A stretch of DNA of 64,000 nucleotides from Bolinopsis microptera (lineage: Eukaryota; Ctenophora; Tentaculata; Lobata; Bolinopsidae), in the NCBI RefSeq assembly GCF_026151205.1, contig NC_087079.1, positions 13,286,445-13,350,444 of the forward strand. The letters are read 5' to 3'. This document shows positions 10,321 through 23,085 of the stretch, piece by piece (position 1 is the stretch's first letter; each line of letters opens with the position of its first letter). The notes under the pieces are model-generated. The model did not search any database. It saw nothing but the letters and a program-made list of their open reading frames with translations, and was not told the origin of the DNA. The position numbers and the translations under genes are program-made.

Positions 10321-12313
10321 GACATCAAAACAAACTTTACTGACACTCAACTTGCTTGATTGCCGGGCATGGGATGTGATGTCCATTTTAGCGTTTCAGC
10401 CCAGATCTTTAAAATTAAAACATGCAAAAAAGATAGGATAAAAGCCAGAGAAATGGTGAAAGATCCTGGGTCCCATAACGTTGGATGTCTCGTTTCCGTG
10501 CCACAGATAATGTTAGCAGTTCTTTTAAATTTTACCGGATTGAGTAAGTTGAGTCGAGTGTTGGTTGAATGGTGTGGTTATTGTTAACACATGTTTAATC
10601 ATATCTCTTTATTATGTGAAACTATAGCAATGCAGCGCATCAAAACTGAATTCACACAGCGGTGTGGCCTGGATCCAAACATCAAAACAAAATAAATCAA
10701 TTTCAGAATATCTTATCCCTTACCAAACACAAATTTGCTGGTACACACGTCTATCCCAGACGTTTAATTGGTTCAAGATGCGTTTTGGAAGGATCAGTTG
10801 CCACACCGTTTTTCAATAGATATAAATGAGATCGATATTGAGTTTTATTTTCACGTTTATATATAAGTTATTTATAACGAGCTTCGTTGTTTTATACGAA
10901 GCCATTTTGAAACTGGATTTGTTTGTTTATGACGCTGTTAATATATTGTGTTGAACGCAATAGTTAGCGTCACCAGACTACGGTGCTTTGTGAGTTGATG
11001 GTGTCAGCGTGAGGATGAGGAGAGGTAAAAAGTTGGACGAATTTCAGGAATTTGACGTTTTATTTCTTTTAAGGAGGTGAAAAAGGTGATTTATCGTGAG
11101 AATAGCCAAGGTTTTAGATGAGTTGTGTAAGCGCGAGGTTTTCTCTCCAATATTTCTCTCCCCAAGTGGTAACTGGCACTGTTAGCTAGAATGAAAAGCC
11201 CACAGAAATTGTGATCAACGGACAAGGCAAAGCCTGGAGTTTATATCCAGGTTTAAATTACATCAAACTAGGCTATAATTGAGAATTTCTTAGTGCGGTG
11301 ACCCTCTTATCCCGCAAACTTTTTCTCTTTTGGGGGCCTGGAACGTTTATTAAATCTATTAAAACATCTGTTTCGGGTATATCTAGTCCAGCTTGTCCAG
11401 GCTCCAGTTTAAAGTGTAAATTTAATTTACCAACTTACTTCTTATGTAAGATAAGATGAGTCAGATCGTTTTAATTACATAACTTATATATATATAAGAT
11501 ATTTATTTGGACTTCATTACGATCTCTAAAAGATAGGACAAACTTAACATCTGATGATAAATTATTGCAATTCCAACATACAATTATTTTCTGTCCGGGT
11601 CGATTCGTTAATTTCGATTTGTGTATATATCTGATCTCTGGGTTTTGATGTGTCTTTCCCTGAGTGACCAGCCAAGATTAAATAGTAATCGTCACTCTAC
11701 CGCCGACGACTTCACAAAAAATTGCCAAGACAAAATAACAGAATATTTGCTTCTGAGTGTAAAGAAAACAAACCACTCAAATTTGTGCTCCTTGAAAAAA
11801 CAATTCCTGCTGTAAATCAAGTGTCTGATTTACTGCAGTGAAAATCAAATGTTTTACCGATCTAATTTTTCAAAAAAAGGCCAAATTCAAATTTACCCTT
11901 TTTTCTCTGTGTCACCAGGGACATGACATTGCTATGGCTCGACGGACAGGGAGCACTTAGCTATTTATGGGGTATTTTGCGTCCCTGTCCCTTTCTCGGG
12001 CCTTCTTTAAATTTGATGATTCAGTTAGTTGTTGTTGTTATTATGTAAATTTCATTTTGAAGTTTAAATTATTCTTATATTCCCGACTTTTATTCCATCG
12101 CTTCACTCGTCAAAATTGTCAAACATTTTCCCCCAGCTTTTGCATACATTCCTCATATATATTATATGTAAATTATTGCAAAGAAAAAGGTTCGAAATGG
12201 AACTAAATATCCAAGTTTAATTCTCCGTCCATGCTCCAACATTTTGCGTTTTAATGGTAATATTTCTCAGTAGCGATAAAGAATATGTTGAAATACCTCC
12301 GGTGTTTAGTAAC
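10321..12313. other. intergenic stretch between RRM gene 1 and a DNA element
   Basis: About 2 kb with no supported gene. AT-rich; short open frames here have no splice signals or recognisable motifs. Confidence 0.5.
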
Positions 12314-12318
12314 CAGTC

Positions 12319-13429
12319 CACAGTGGGCCACCATACTACAATTGACGAAAAATTGAGTTCTTTTAAAAGGAATTAAGTAAGTTTTGTATTGCAGTAAAAA
12401 ATCTTGGCTATTAGATGCAAAAAACCATAATTGAATTGATTAAATGGCTTTCGCGCAGCGCGTCGGCGAATTTACGAAATTTTTTGACTGCCAATTTTTT
12501 CACTTTTGGCAGTCAAAATTGGCATAACCCATCATTATATTTCTAAAATTGGCTTAAAACACCGTATATTGACTCCTAATCAAGGTGAAAGTACTCTCTT
12601 TGCTTCAATTCATGCAAAAAACCATGTAATCATATCATTTAAGCTGAATTTTTGGCACGCACTCAATTTTAGGCCTCATTTTTGACTAATTTTTGCTTAA
12701 ATTTGGCCAAAAAAAGTTTATTTGCCTCAGGTTGCCCCACTAATGCATGGTACCATCTGAAAGCTCAGACGATTCTCTAAACAATGGTAGAAGAACTGTT
12801 CTGGGTTTTTTTGGGTCTTTTTCAGAAAAAAATTCCAAAGTTGAAAAAAGGCCCAAATTTGATGGAATTTAGACTTACCTTGCAGATTTGAAAAAAATTA
12901 TTTTTTCTCAAACAAACCCCATTTTGAACATCTTTCTTGGCTCTCAATGTCGTGGCCTGGTGCCATGAGGTTATGGGGTACTAAAAAGTGGTCTGTTTTG
13001 GAAATATCATCAAAAAATGCTATTTTTCTGGAATTTTACTGGTATTTTCTGACAATTTCAGAAATTTCTGGCATTTGCGCCCAATTTTCTGGTTTCAATT
13101 TGACATAACTTTGGCTACGATCAATATTTTTTCATAATTCGAAAACTAAAATGATCAATAGCCTCAGGACTATCAATTTAAAAACATTCTAAACACATTC
13201 AACGATTATCTTTAGCAAAAACTCGAATTGGATGCCTCTAGACCTAAATTTCAGCCATGAAAAATTTCTATGGAATGAGCCAAAAAAATTTTTCTGTGAC
13301 TTATAAACGACCAAAATTTGTTTAAAAATCAATATTCAACTGATTTGAAGTAAAAAATAATGTTTGAAATGATCTAAATTGATCACTGATGGTCTATTAC
13401 AGTATGACCCCCTATTCTGGCCCACTGTG
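12319..13429. mobile_element. 1.1 kb non-autonomous DNA element with short TIRs
   Basis: The left end CACAGTGGGCCA (12319-12330) is the exact reverse complement of the right end TGGCCCACTGTG (13418-13429). Both ends are flanked by the same CAGTC (12314-12318 and 13430-13434), a likely 5 bp target-site duplication. The interior is very AT-rich and codes for nothing recognisable. A subterminal palindrome at 12482-12517 pairs TTTTGACTGCCAA with its complement. Superfamily not assigned. Confidence 0.7.
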
Positions 13430-13734
13430 CAGTCCCAGGGACCCCGCGTTTGGCAGAGAGCCAGGTGGCTGAACTAACCGAGATAACATTAATCCTTGAT
13501 ATTGGATACACTGTAATCATGCGTATAAATGCAACAGAACAGCGTTCAATCCAGCATTCCAAGTAAGTTATTCTAAACGTAAACCTGCGTCATATACTTT
13601 TCATTTAAAACTGACGTCAACAAATTGATCATATAAAAAATTGGCACAACTCCAATTCTTCTTAAGATCTAATTACTTCCAGGGTGCAATTATAGCTAGT
13701 AGCTGAACAGATCACCTACCTGACACCTAGATAG

Positions 13735-13850
13735 CTGAATAGATACTGATACTACCTAGTTGAACCTAGCACCAACTTGCGACCTAGTTGAGACCTAGTT
13801 GAGACACCAAGTTGAGACACCAAGTTGAGACTTAGTTGATAGAACTCTAG
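13735..13850 (+). repeat. short degenerate minisatellite (CTAGTTGAGAC-type)
   Basis: Repeated words such as GACCTAGTTGA and GACACCAAGTTGA, in imperfect 11-13 bp units. Confidence 0.65.
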
Positions 13851-14085
13851 CAGTTTGAACATTTCAAGTGGACAGTATTTACATAAAAACAAACTTCGAA
13901 AATTGATTAGCATTGTTGTACTACTTATAAAATTTATATCTTAAATCAATTGTTTACCGTTTAATTTACTGATCTACCATTTTATTATTGTATAATGTAT
14001 TTTACTATTTATTGTATAAGTCACACTCATGACCTAAATCCTTAGCTGGCTCAATAGTTCGGGTTGTTACTTGTTGTAATCCACA

Positions 14086-17039
14086 ATGGCTGAGGTAATA
14101 CATAATGTATAATATACATAATATACATAATGTCAGTGTACTTCATACATGATAATATGGTCTGTTTCTCTGCTTGATTTGATTTACAATGGCTCTAAGT
14201 CTTGATACTATCTACCGTTATCCGCTCTTTGATTTATCTGTAAAGCTGAAGTTTCCGGTGCCAGCTCTAACATAGTTTCTCTTTCCCAGGCTGTCACTGA
14301 AACCCCGGTCACTGATGCACCCGAGGCTCCGGAGGCTGAAGAGAAAGTAGCTGAAGAGATGGCAGTAGAGGAGACACCAGCAGAGGAAGCTCCAGCAGCG
14401 GAGGCTCCAGCAGCGGAGGCACCCGCAGAAGAAGCATCAGCAGAAGAGAAACCTGCCGAGGAAATGCCCGCAGAAGAGGCACCAGCAGAAGAAGCACCAG
14501 CAGAAGAGAAACCAGCAGAAGAGGCACCAGCCGAAGAAAAACTTGCTGACGAAAAACCAGTTGAAGAGAAAATGGATTCCGATTCTTACGAACCCGAAGA
14601 ACCAGAAAACTTGAGGAAGATCTTCGCTGGAGGGCTGAACAGGGAAACCAGTGACGAACAGTTCAAGGAGTTTTTCTCTCAGTTCGGCAAGATCACGGAC
14701 GGTGTTGTAATCAAGGATCAGGGACAGAGTAAGTTGAACAGTTATTTTTATTACATTTTATATGCTCTTTATTATTGTGTGAAACATGTTAAGTGCGGCT
14801 ATGGTCATCTCTTTTTAAAGAGTTGGCAAACGTTGTGGAAAATGATAACTAGTTTGCGGTTAAGGTTGTTGTTATAAAAATTAACTTACTTAAAGCTGTG
14901 GAAAAGTGACCTATTTTAAGGTTCGATCATCCCAACTTAAAGCTTAGTGCGTTTATGACAACACTCCATAATTCCATGCCTTTTAACTTAAACTTAAATT
15001 AATTAACCTTTATATTCATTTCAGTAAGCCGAGGATTCGGTTTTGTAACATTCGAGAGAGTATCAGAAGCTGACGCCTGTATAGCAGTCAAGAAAGAGGG
15101 GGGCCACGAACTCGACGGTAAAACAATCGAAGTGAAAAGAGCTATTCCTAGGGAATTCCAGGAACCTTCCCAGCACGAGAAATCACAAAGGTATGTCCTT
15201 CTGAAAACCAACGGCATATTTTGTTTTTCGTTTCAAATTATCCTAAGTCACGTACACTGTACAGGTATCATTATATTTGTAGAGGGACTGCCTAATCTAA
15301 ACACATGTAGAGCATAAAATGCGTTGTGGACTGTTCAAAGTATTATGCATACATAGAGTGTTCACATTGGACCACCCCACATCAGTGTTAAGAAACAGTA
15401 AGCAAAAAGCGCGTTTTAGCACGCATTAATATTGAAAACATGGCCATTGAAACATAGTGCACAGCTGATATGTGTGGAGAAAAGTTTGAAGTTGAGGCGT
15501 GGTCCTTTAACTGGTTGTGTGTGTGTGTGAGTGTGAGTGAGTGTGTGTGATAGTTTGCACGCGCTTTGCTGGTGTGAGTGGGGATGCACTGTACGTGTCA
15601 GTACACGCAGGGGGGATCAGGTACTAAGTTCTGTACGTGACGTCGACTTAAGTGTATGATCCTCCCCCCGGTACACGCACGTGCAGTGAGTGCTGCACAT
15701 TCTTTTTTTACTGGAGAAATGTAGATGTGGATTCTGGTGGGAAGGTGAGGCATATTTTTTTGTTATGTGCGACAGTGATTGTTAAGCCGATTGGTTTATT
15801 TCTGTCACGTCTAAAAATACGCCTCCCCAGAATCCTCATCTATTCTGCAGAAAGCATTCTAGAGAATTCTCCTGTTTTATTGGAGAATGTGAAATATCCT
15901 ATATTATAACAGTTCCAACCCGCAGGATATATCTTGGAAAAGTGAGAGAAGGAATCACAGAAGAGAACGTCAAGGAGTACTTCGAAGCTAACTACGCGTG
16001 CAAGGTGGAGAATGTCGACCTTATTAAGAATAAAGAGGGCGAAGAGCCAAAACTCAGGTAATTATAATAAGCAAGACGATATAATTTGATTTAAAAAATT
16101 TGTCTCAACTCTGCTCTCTGCTAACGTTAATTATTTTCTGAAATTAGTCTGTACTATGAAGTTACATTTCTAACGTAATTTTAATCTAGGGGTTTCGGCT
16201 TCGTGAGTTTTGACGACGTGGACGCGGTTGATAAGATAATAATCGTCCGTAACCATGAGATAAATGGGATCCAAGTGTTTGCCAAGAAAGCAGAACCGAA
16301 AGGTGGCAGTGGTGGTGGTAGGGGACGTGGTCGTGGACGAGGTGGAGGTTTGTTCATTTATTTACTTGTTTATTTCCACACTGTTTCTGTCATTCCTTGG
16401 TTTATTTTTGCAGAATCTAGCTGTATAAACGTTAATGTAAGCTGATGATTTAGATATGATAATCAAGACAGCTCATTCCACTCATTATCACTACACCAAA
16501 GGCATAATTTTAGTTATATTTCCTCTCTAAACACTAATTTTGGGTATGATCCAACCCACAAATCCTGAGATCATGTTTATATTGGACGTTTACCGGGTGG
16601 CTTGCGGAAGAGATAGCAAGTTGCTGTAGACTTACAGTCCAACATTTAACACCATCTGAGATCTCTGACATGTTACGTTATATCGTGACACTGTTCGTAC
16701 TCTCCGAACATCAAACCATATTATATCATCTTTGTACTGTCCTAACATTAATTCGTGGCAAACCTCACGCAATACATTGTATCTTTGTACCATTATTTAT
16801 CACGGCATACCATAATGTCAATATTCTCTGTCAATAAGTTAGTGTTTAACCATCACCAATATTCTTCAGGCCGTGGACGAGGTGGCGGTTACGGTCATCG
16901 TGGCGGCTACGGCGGTGGCGGTTATGGCGGCGGCGGATACGGTGGAGGTTATGGAGGCGGTGGTGGGTACGGCGGTGGATATGGTGGCGGCTATGGTGGT
17001 GGTTATGGCGGTGGGGGCAACAGATTCCAACCTTATTGA
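14086..17039 (+). CDS. hnRNP A/B (Squid-like) protein with acidic N-terminus, two RRMs and GGY tail
   Basis: Model: join of 14086-14094, 14290-14728, 15025-15190, 15926-16057, 16190-16347 and 16870-17039; 1074 nt, 357 aa, phases 0, 1, 2, 2, 1. Start context CACAATGG is strong. Residues 10-95 are a low-complexity acidic PAEEA-type repeat. RRM1 has KIFAGGL and RGFGFVTF; RRM2 has RIYLGKV and RGFGFVSF, both RNP1 motifs intact. The tail is RGRGRG followed by GGYGGG repeats ending NRFQPY, a low-complexity domain of the kind that drives granule formation. The role expected from the family is binding nuclear pre-mRNA/mRNA. Intron positions differ from the neighbouring RRM gene, so if this is a tandem duplicate it is old. 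ATTAAA at about 17094 may serve as poly(A) signal. Confidence 0.9.
15588..15688 (+). repeat. intronic foldback 1 in RRM gene 2
   Basis: Left arm 15588-15623 pairs with right arm 15654-15688 imperfectly, around ACTGTACGTG / CACGTGCAGT and CAGGGGGGATCA / GATCCTCCCCCCG. It lies in intron 3. Confidence 0.65.
15721..15842 (+). repeat. intronic foldback 2 in RRM gene 2
   Basis: Left arm 15721-15760 (GATGTGGATTCTGG, GGCATATTTTT) pairs with right arm 15813-15842 (AAAAATACGCC, CCAGAATCCTCATC), loop about 50 nt. It ends 83 nt before the exon 4 acceptor. Confidence 0.65.
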
Positions 17040-17098
17040 TCATTGAAACTGGACTCAAAACACTTCGTCACAGCTTATCATTGTACATTATTTATTAA

Positions 17099-17154
17099 AG
17101 ACCCGGCAGTTTCTGTACGATAGACCCCGGACCCGCCAGTTTCTGTGTGATAGA
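17099..17154 (+). repeat. two-copy tandem repeat in 3' flank of RRM gene 2
   Basis: Two roughly 28 bp copies built on GACCCGGCAGTTTCTGT and GACCCGCCAGTTTCTGT, each ending GATAGAC. Confidence 0.7.
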
Positions 17155-19814
17155 CTGAATCTAAATTGCATTTTGAATTATATTTTTATTTATTTTATGA
17201 TTTTATTTTACTAACTGATACTGTGGTTATTCTCTCGTATCCAGCCATAAAGCAAAAACTGTCAGCAAAAATGTAGCAAAACATATGAAAAGTAAGGGGG
17301 ATATCAGCATTCCAGCGCCAACTTTTTGTCACGCGCACGCGTGTTCACGTCGCCAGCATTGTAGAATTGGCATACACCCACGTACAACGTAATCTAATAT
17401 ATATATAATACCCAGTACTCATAATAGCATGTGCACCACAATCCGCCCACATATCAGCTACCAGTTATCATAGGACGTGTTGGCATGTGACCACTTCCTA
17501 ACGTAACTACTTGGCAGTTGAATCCTGCTATCATAATCTGCTGTACATCTGCCAGTTTACATCATTAATGCACAGTACCTAGCAATGGAACTCACTTACA
17601 CTATAAACCAAAACATGATCGCTTCTAAAGAGTTGTGCCTACATTAAACCTACTGCTTCACAGCACACCAATTGAACCGGTCTAACTGCTGATTGGTACC
17701 GAATCGTTGTTGACATAAGTTGCAGACTGGCCAGCTAAGTAGAAGTTAAAGTAAGCTCGCTGAAATCAGTTGAGAGTTTAGAGTGGAGAGAGGCGCGGCA
17801 GTTTACATGATTTCTGATTGATGATACAGGTAGTGAGGCGAGCGGGTTGAAATCTAAACTAATTTCAGTCTGGATGGTTTCAAAATATTTCCTTGTCGTA
17901 TTGGCACTGAACTCACTATGGTCATGCGGTTCAATGTCAGCAGATCGATGCCTTCCCTTAGAATAATTAATCTGAGAAACGTCAGAACTGAGAAATTAGA
18001 TGAAAGGACAAACAAGAAAAGCCCTGAATTGTGAATTAATTATGAATTCTTTTGTATCTTTTTAAACGGGACCATGCTTTGCAGAATGCAAGTTTCTGCA
18101 CACATATGTGTCTTGGTAGCCCTTCATAGTAATCCATGAAAGATATTTAGGGATAGTCTGTGTTTTAATATACATAGTGAGATGTTGTATGGTCTATTTG
18201 AAAAGATAAAATGTCAAATATATACGAATCATCAGTCCACACGTTGACGTACACACTGCGCGCAATATTAAATTGAAGTCGAGCTGAGTGAGACAAATGT
18301 ACTTTATTCACAAATAGAACTGCGCGCCTCCCTTACTTATTTTCCGACTAAAGACTTGGAATCTGGATCAAGGTTTATTAGTTAGGATTGTAAATATTCT
18401 CACTTCCCAGTTCTCAGAGTTCTAAAGATGGAATAATTCGAAGTAATAGAATCCATTCATAGTCTCGGACTGTAAGATTTATTACTATTTAATCAGCAAC
18501 AAGATTATAAAATACTATATACTTTTGTGGATATAAATCATGTAAACTGTAAATTACTCGAGAAGAAAAATAATCTGAGAATGAATCTAATGCCTATTCT
18601 GAAACTAAAAGTTAAGTATTTACAATTTAATTAGTAGGTTCACTTCAAAAAAGTGTCTGTTAAAACAACCCGTATAATTTTCATTGAGCTCCAAGAATAT
18701 GGAATATAGAGTCATATTTCCTTTGTCTAATCCTCTTCCCCTTAGCGAAGAGTTCTACTCCAATTAATGGGGTCTAGTTTAATGAGGCTTCTCTCCTGTT
18801 CTTTTTCGTTCACATGTGAGAATTTCTTCAGAGCTTGTTGTTCCTCCATCATCTGGAATGTACAATGTTAAACTTAATATTCGCTCAGTATTTTATGGAA
18901 ATTAAATATGAGGTGAAGAATGAATATGTTCTTATGTACTATTTTCATCAGCATCATTCTTCAAGTTACTTATTACTTATGAGCCCGAACGTTTTTCATA
19001 AACATAGCTTCTATACCAATTTACCCACTAGACAATTAATAAACGGAATAAAATCATCACAAAAATCCCGATTTCACCCTCAGACGTAAACATTAATTGT
19101 ACATTAACTGTATATATAATACTGTGTACATTACATAAAATACACATTAACTTAATATATGTTGTGATGTGCAGCACCGTGTGCTCTGTATATATCACGA
19201 TAGCAACCAAAACTATGAATCAAATCGGATTACAGTTCCTGTAATGAGTATACTTTACGTTACCATGGCAACCAAATCTCACTCCACCGGAGTTAATCTA
19301 ATTCAAACATACAGGTTCCGTTCCAGAACTAATGTTATCATAGAGCCTGGGGATCAGGGCGAATGAATTTAATTGTTTTATCAATAGTGAAGCCTTATTG
19401 TGCAAATTATATAGGGCTACATAACAGCGGAATAGCAATGAAAGGAGATAAACGGTGACAACAATCAAGGATCTGATGACAGAACTTAGATGTTCAATGG
19501 TTGTTATGGCAATTAGGGTCCCTTCCTATATGATTTTCTCAAAATGTGTCGTGGATGCCGAAGACTATAGCTTGTATTTATGTCATGCAATACTATACCG
19601 TTCAGGATTTGTCAAATTTAAGATTTGGATTTGGAGGAGAAATAAATTGGAAATATGATTTTGAAAATAGTTAGATTTAACCATGATTGCTAAATTTTAT
19701 ACGCTTGCGTCGTAAACGCAAGCCGAAAACCTAGAGAATTGTTGTATCAATCGAAAACTGAAAACTTGAAAAAGATGAAATCAATCTTGAACCTTCTTAT
19801 TTTCGTCTCTGAAG
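17155..19814. other. gene-less AT-rich intergenic stretch
   Basis: I see no supported exon, RNA gene or mobile-element end. Many short AT tracts only. Confidence 0.45.
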
Positions 19815-20018
19815 ATGCGCCTGTTCTGTCTCTTGACCACATCAGCTTTATTATCAGCATCTATTGCTTGTTGTGTTTCCTCCCAAGACTTTCGAGAACT
19901 GAAAGTGAAAGTGAAAGAGATTATTAAAGATAATCTTAAAACCGAACACTGTTTATTGAGATTTCTCCCAGGATTCACTATTATTGGGTCAAACGATCAC
20001 TTTAAGTCTGGTTACTGA
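19815..20018 (+). CDS. possible small secreted protein, 67 aa
   Basis: Candidate only. The frame starts with ATG (A at -3). Its first 20-25 residues look like a signal peptide: MRLF, then a hydrophobic CLLTTSALLSASIACC core with a plausible cleavage site after VSS. The predicted mature part is about 43 aa, basic and amphipathic (RELKVKVKEIIKDNL) with a single Cys. I do not recognise it. No AATAAA is nearby, and a frame is also open on the other strand, so chance is a real alternative. A TCTCTGAAG just before the ATG could be an acceptor of a longer gene. Confidence 0.3.
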   Translation: MRLFCLLTTSALLSASIACCVSSQDFRELKVKVKEIIKDNLKTEHCLLRFLPGFTIIGSNDHFKSGY

Positions 20019-20319
20019 GTTTAATATGTAAAATTAAGTTATAAAATACACGAGAAAAGTAAAATCAATGAGGCACTGACAGTGTCCTTCTTCTTCAGTA
20101 CCTATTTAATGAAGTGTTAAACGCTTGTCTTTTTTTCCAACTCTTCTCTTCCATTTGACTTTTAAGGTATTGCCTGTAGCCTTGCCTGCATGGTAGTTTA
20201 TATACATGATCAAATAGGGCTTAGAGAAACGTAAGCTATAAAATATGGGAAGTTTAAACCTAAATGAAACAACTTCCTCATAAAGAGAAATGATTAAAAT
20301 CACTGATGGTTTAACTTGT

Positions 20320-20325
20320 TTTATT
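20320..20325 (-). terminator. poly(A) signal AATAAA for the three-exon minus-strand gene
   Basis: Minus-strand AATAAA about 110 nt after the stop codon at 20434. Confidence 0.5.
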
Positions 20326-20433
20326 GCCTAGACTGGTGCAGTTTGCAGGAAGGAATTGCAGTCAGTAATTGTTAATTACACAGTTTCTAACTTAAATCAT
20401 ATGCTCATTGCCATGGTAATTTAAATCCCGTCC

Positions 20434-23085
20434 TCACATGAGATTCTCCCTCTGGCTGAAGTTCCCGTAGATGGGCAGGGCCCATGTTTCGTGTTGTCTT
20501 GTGTACACAGCTCTTTTTCTCTCTTCCAGTGCGCTTTGGATCCTGTCGTTTGTGATCTGAAACGGAACTGCTCATTTGCTCATTCCTAAAATAAAGGATT
20601 ATAATTTCAAATTTTGACATGGATCTTGGAACACCCTGTACTTGTAGTTACAAAAACGTCGAAGAAGTGTGGAGAGATTTGGACTTTATTTCAACATTTT
20701 AGACATTTTCACAGTTTTCCTGATAGGTACATTCATTTTTATAACAGGATCGTTTATGGCTTGTTATTAATGACTGTATGCTTTGAAGAAATCTTGAAGG
20801 ATATAATAATAAAGGATATTTAATTTTGTAAACTAGAAAGTTAAATCAGTGTTAAAAGTTAACAAGAAAACAGCAATCTTATAATGGTGAGTGTTCTCTG
20901 CATATTAATGAAATTTGATACGGTCCCACATTGAGCCCAAGAGGTAATGTGAAACTCGTTTTAATCAGCATGTTTACCTCACTGGTAACCATGGTAATTG
21001 GCATAGCAACATAAACATTTTGGGGATTCAGTCACCTCTAACAAGGTTCTAGTTTATATCTCACATTGTCAGGGTGAACTACAATTCATTCATGAATTAG
21101 ATATCATGATAAATTGTAAGTGGAGCACCAGCTTTAATTTTATCCACTGTATGAGAGCTGAGTCTCAAACAGGATAAAAACTGAACCTGAGAACTCGCTT
21201 TGCTGGATTATTTGTTGGGCATTTAGCATGTTAAAAGGAACGCCATGCAACTACAGGAGGGACATCTCATTTTGCATCATTGCCTCCTTCATTACATAAT
21301 CACAATTTTCTACAGACCCATTATAATATTTACAGGAATTAAAACTATTTGCACAGATGCAAGACAGTTATGAAGATTTGGCGATTGCCAGTAACTCAGT
21401 AACTATTTCCAGTCTGCACTGCTCCTTCCAGAGCCGGGGAGGGGTGGATATCGGCTATTTAATCGATAATAAACGAAATTTACCGAGAAAATTTGCCGCC
21501 ACCCTTCGTGGGAGCAATTAGATTATCACCAGAATTTAATAGATTCTTTAAATTTCAAAAACTGTTTTAGTAACGATGTTGGATTCCTAATTTTTGATTA
21601 AACAATATGGCAAACTGCAAAAATTGTTTATATTTCATAAAAATTGAGATGAGGGTGCGCAGCAATCAATTCTTTACGTAATTAAGTGATTTATTTAATT
21701 TTCTGCGAGTTTATACAAATAAGTAAATTCGTGACACTTCGCAGTCCGAATTAAGGTTTCTCCGATTTTCACAAGTTACACGAGGCACCTTAAAAAATAA
21801 AATCATTAGCGATGAGATAAAATAGTTATGCGCAGAAAAACTCAAAGAAAGTTTAATCAATCTTAAGCGTATTATAAACACAGGAAACATTGTATGCCAA
21901 TTAATATCTTTCATTAATCTCTCTGATCGACTGATAACTCCATTGCTTCCACTAATATCCTACCTTCGAGAGATGATGAAAAGGAGGGCCAATAGTATCA
22001 GTTACCAGTCAGTAACCAGTCAGTAACCAGTCAGTAACCAGTCAGTAACCAGTCAGTAACCAGTCAGTAACCAGTCAGTAAACAGTCAGTAAACAGTCAG
22101 TAACCAGTCAATAACCAGTCAATAACCAGTCAGTAACCAGTCAGTAACCAGTCAGTAACCAGTCAGTAACCAGTCAGTAACCAGTCAGTAACCAGTCAGT
22201 AACCAGTCAGTAACCAGTCAGTAACCAGTCAGTAACCAGTCAGTAACCAGTCAGTAACCAGTCAGTAACCAGTCAGTAACCAGTCAGTAACCAACCAGTA
22301 ACCAGCCAGTAACCAGTCAGTAACCAGTCAGTAATTAGTCAGTAACCAGTCAGTAACCAGTCAGTAACCAGTCAAATAATATCCTACCTTGGAAAGATGA
22401 TGGTTGTTTTTTCCCATTCCTCTAACGGGCGCCCCAGGGTAAGGAAAAGGAGGGCCAATAGTGTTTGAGCGAGATTTGAAGGGGATTGCCAGCGGAATGT
22501 TCCGGACATCCTGCTGAAATTTAGACATGTCTGGTTCTGAAATAAAAATAAATTTCAACGTAAAATTAGTAGGTTGTAAGGATCAAAAGGATAGTTCACA
22601 TATTACATAAGCCAGAGTTTGCCTTTTCAGAGTTTCAGACGTCGGAAATCATTTTTACATATAAATATTATGTTGAAGTTAACCCAAGCCTTTCCGAACC
22701 CCCTGAGGTATGGAATATTTGAACGATCTTTAATCATGATTTTGGTCGCTCTCCAAAAATCTAATTCTAGGACATAACAGTTTTGGTTGCGAATCGATTG
22801 AATTGGGTTTCATTTGGCTGGTATCACAAACATAGCGTCTAGTATAAGAAATCCAGTAGCTAGAAATTAACTTGAACGGTCGCAAAATATTCTGCATAAC
22901 ATAATATTGAAAATCATATTGCAAACTTTCTAACCTGGCAAACTGTTTGTCGTTTTGAGGGCTTGAACAAGCTGATGATGAGATACCGAGTCACTGCAAT
23001 GTTTCAACGGCTCCAGCTTTCGTTTAAAGTGAGTTTTAGAGGGCTTGTCTTGTACCATAACCCACCGGGGACTGGACTTGTCCAT
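20434..23085 (-). CDS. unrecognised three-exon protein, 140 aa
   Basis: Model: join of 22935-23085, 22388-22536 and 20434-20556 (minus); 423 nt, phases 1 and 0. Acceptors are TTACAG|GA, TTATTTCAG|AA and CGTTTCAG|AT; donors are CCAG|GTTAGA and CCAAG|GTAGGA. The ATG lies two bases into the first coding exon with G at -3 and +4, so a 5' UTR exon is expected upstream. The protein starts MDKSSPRWVMVQDK, has a Pro/Gly patch (IGPPFPYPGAPVRG) and ends in a charged stretch (ALEERKRAV, then ALPIYGNF). No signal peptide, membrane segment or known domain. All three frames of the last exon are open, so the frame rests on phase consistency. The introns hold two 11 bp minisatellites. Function unknown. Confidence 0.6.
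21964..21996 (-). pseudogene. shortened copy of an exon 3' end with its donor site
   Basis: The minus strand encodes TIGPPFHHLSK followed by AAG|GTAGGATATTAG. This matches the end and donor of the exon at 22388-22536, minus an internal stretch of 15 codons. It lies at the far edge of the 11 bp array, within the downstream intron, and has no acceptor of its own. Confidence 0.7.
21999..22374 (-). repeat. 11 bp minisatellite array 1 (CAGTCAGTAAC)
   Basis: About 34 near-perfect copies. It begins about 14 bp downstream of the 5' splice site at 22388/22387 of the three-exon gene and ends at the copied exon fragment 21964-21996. Confidence 0.95.
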
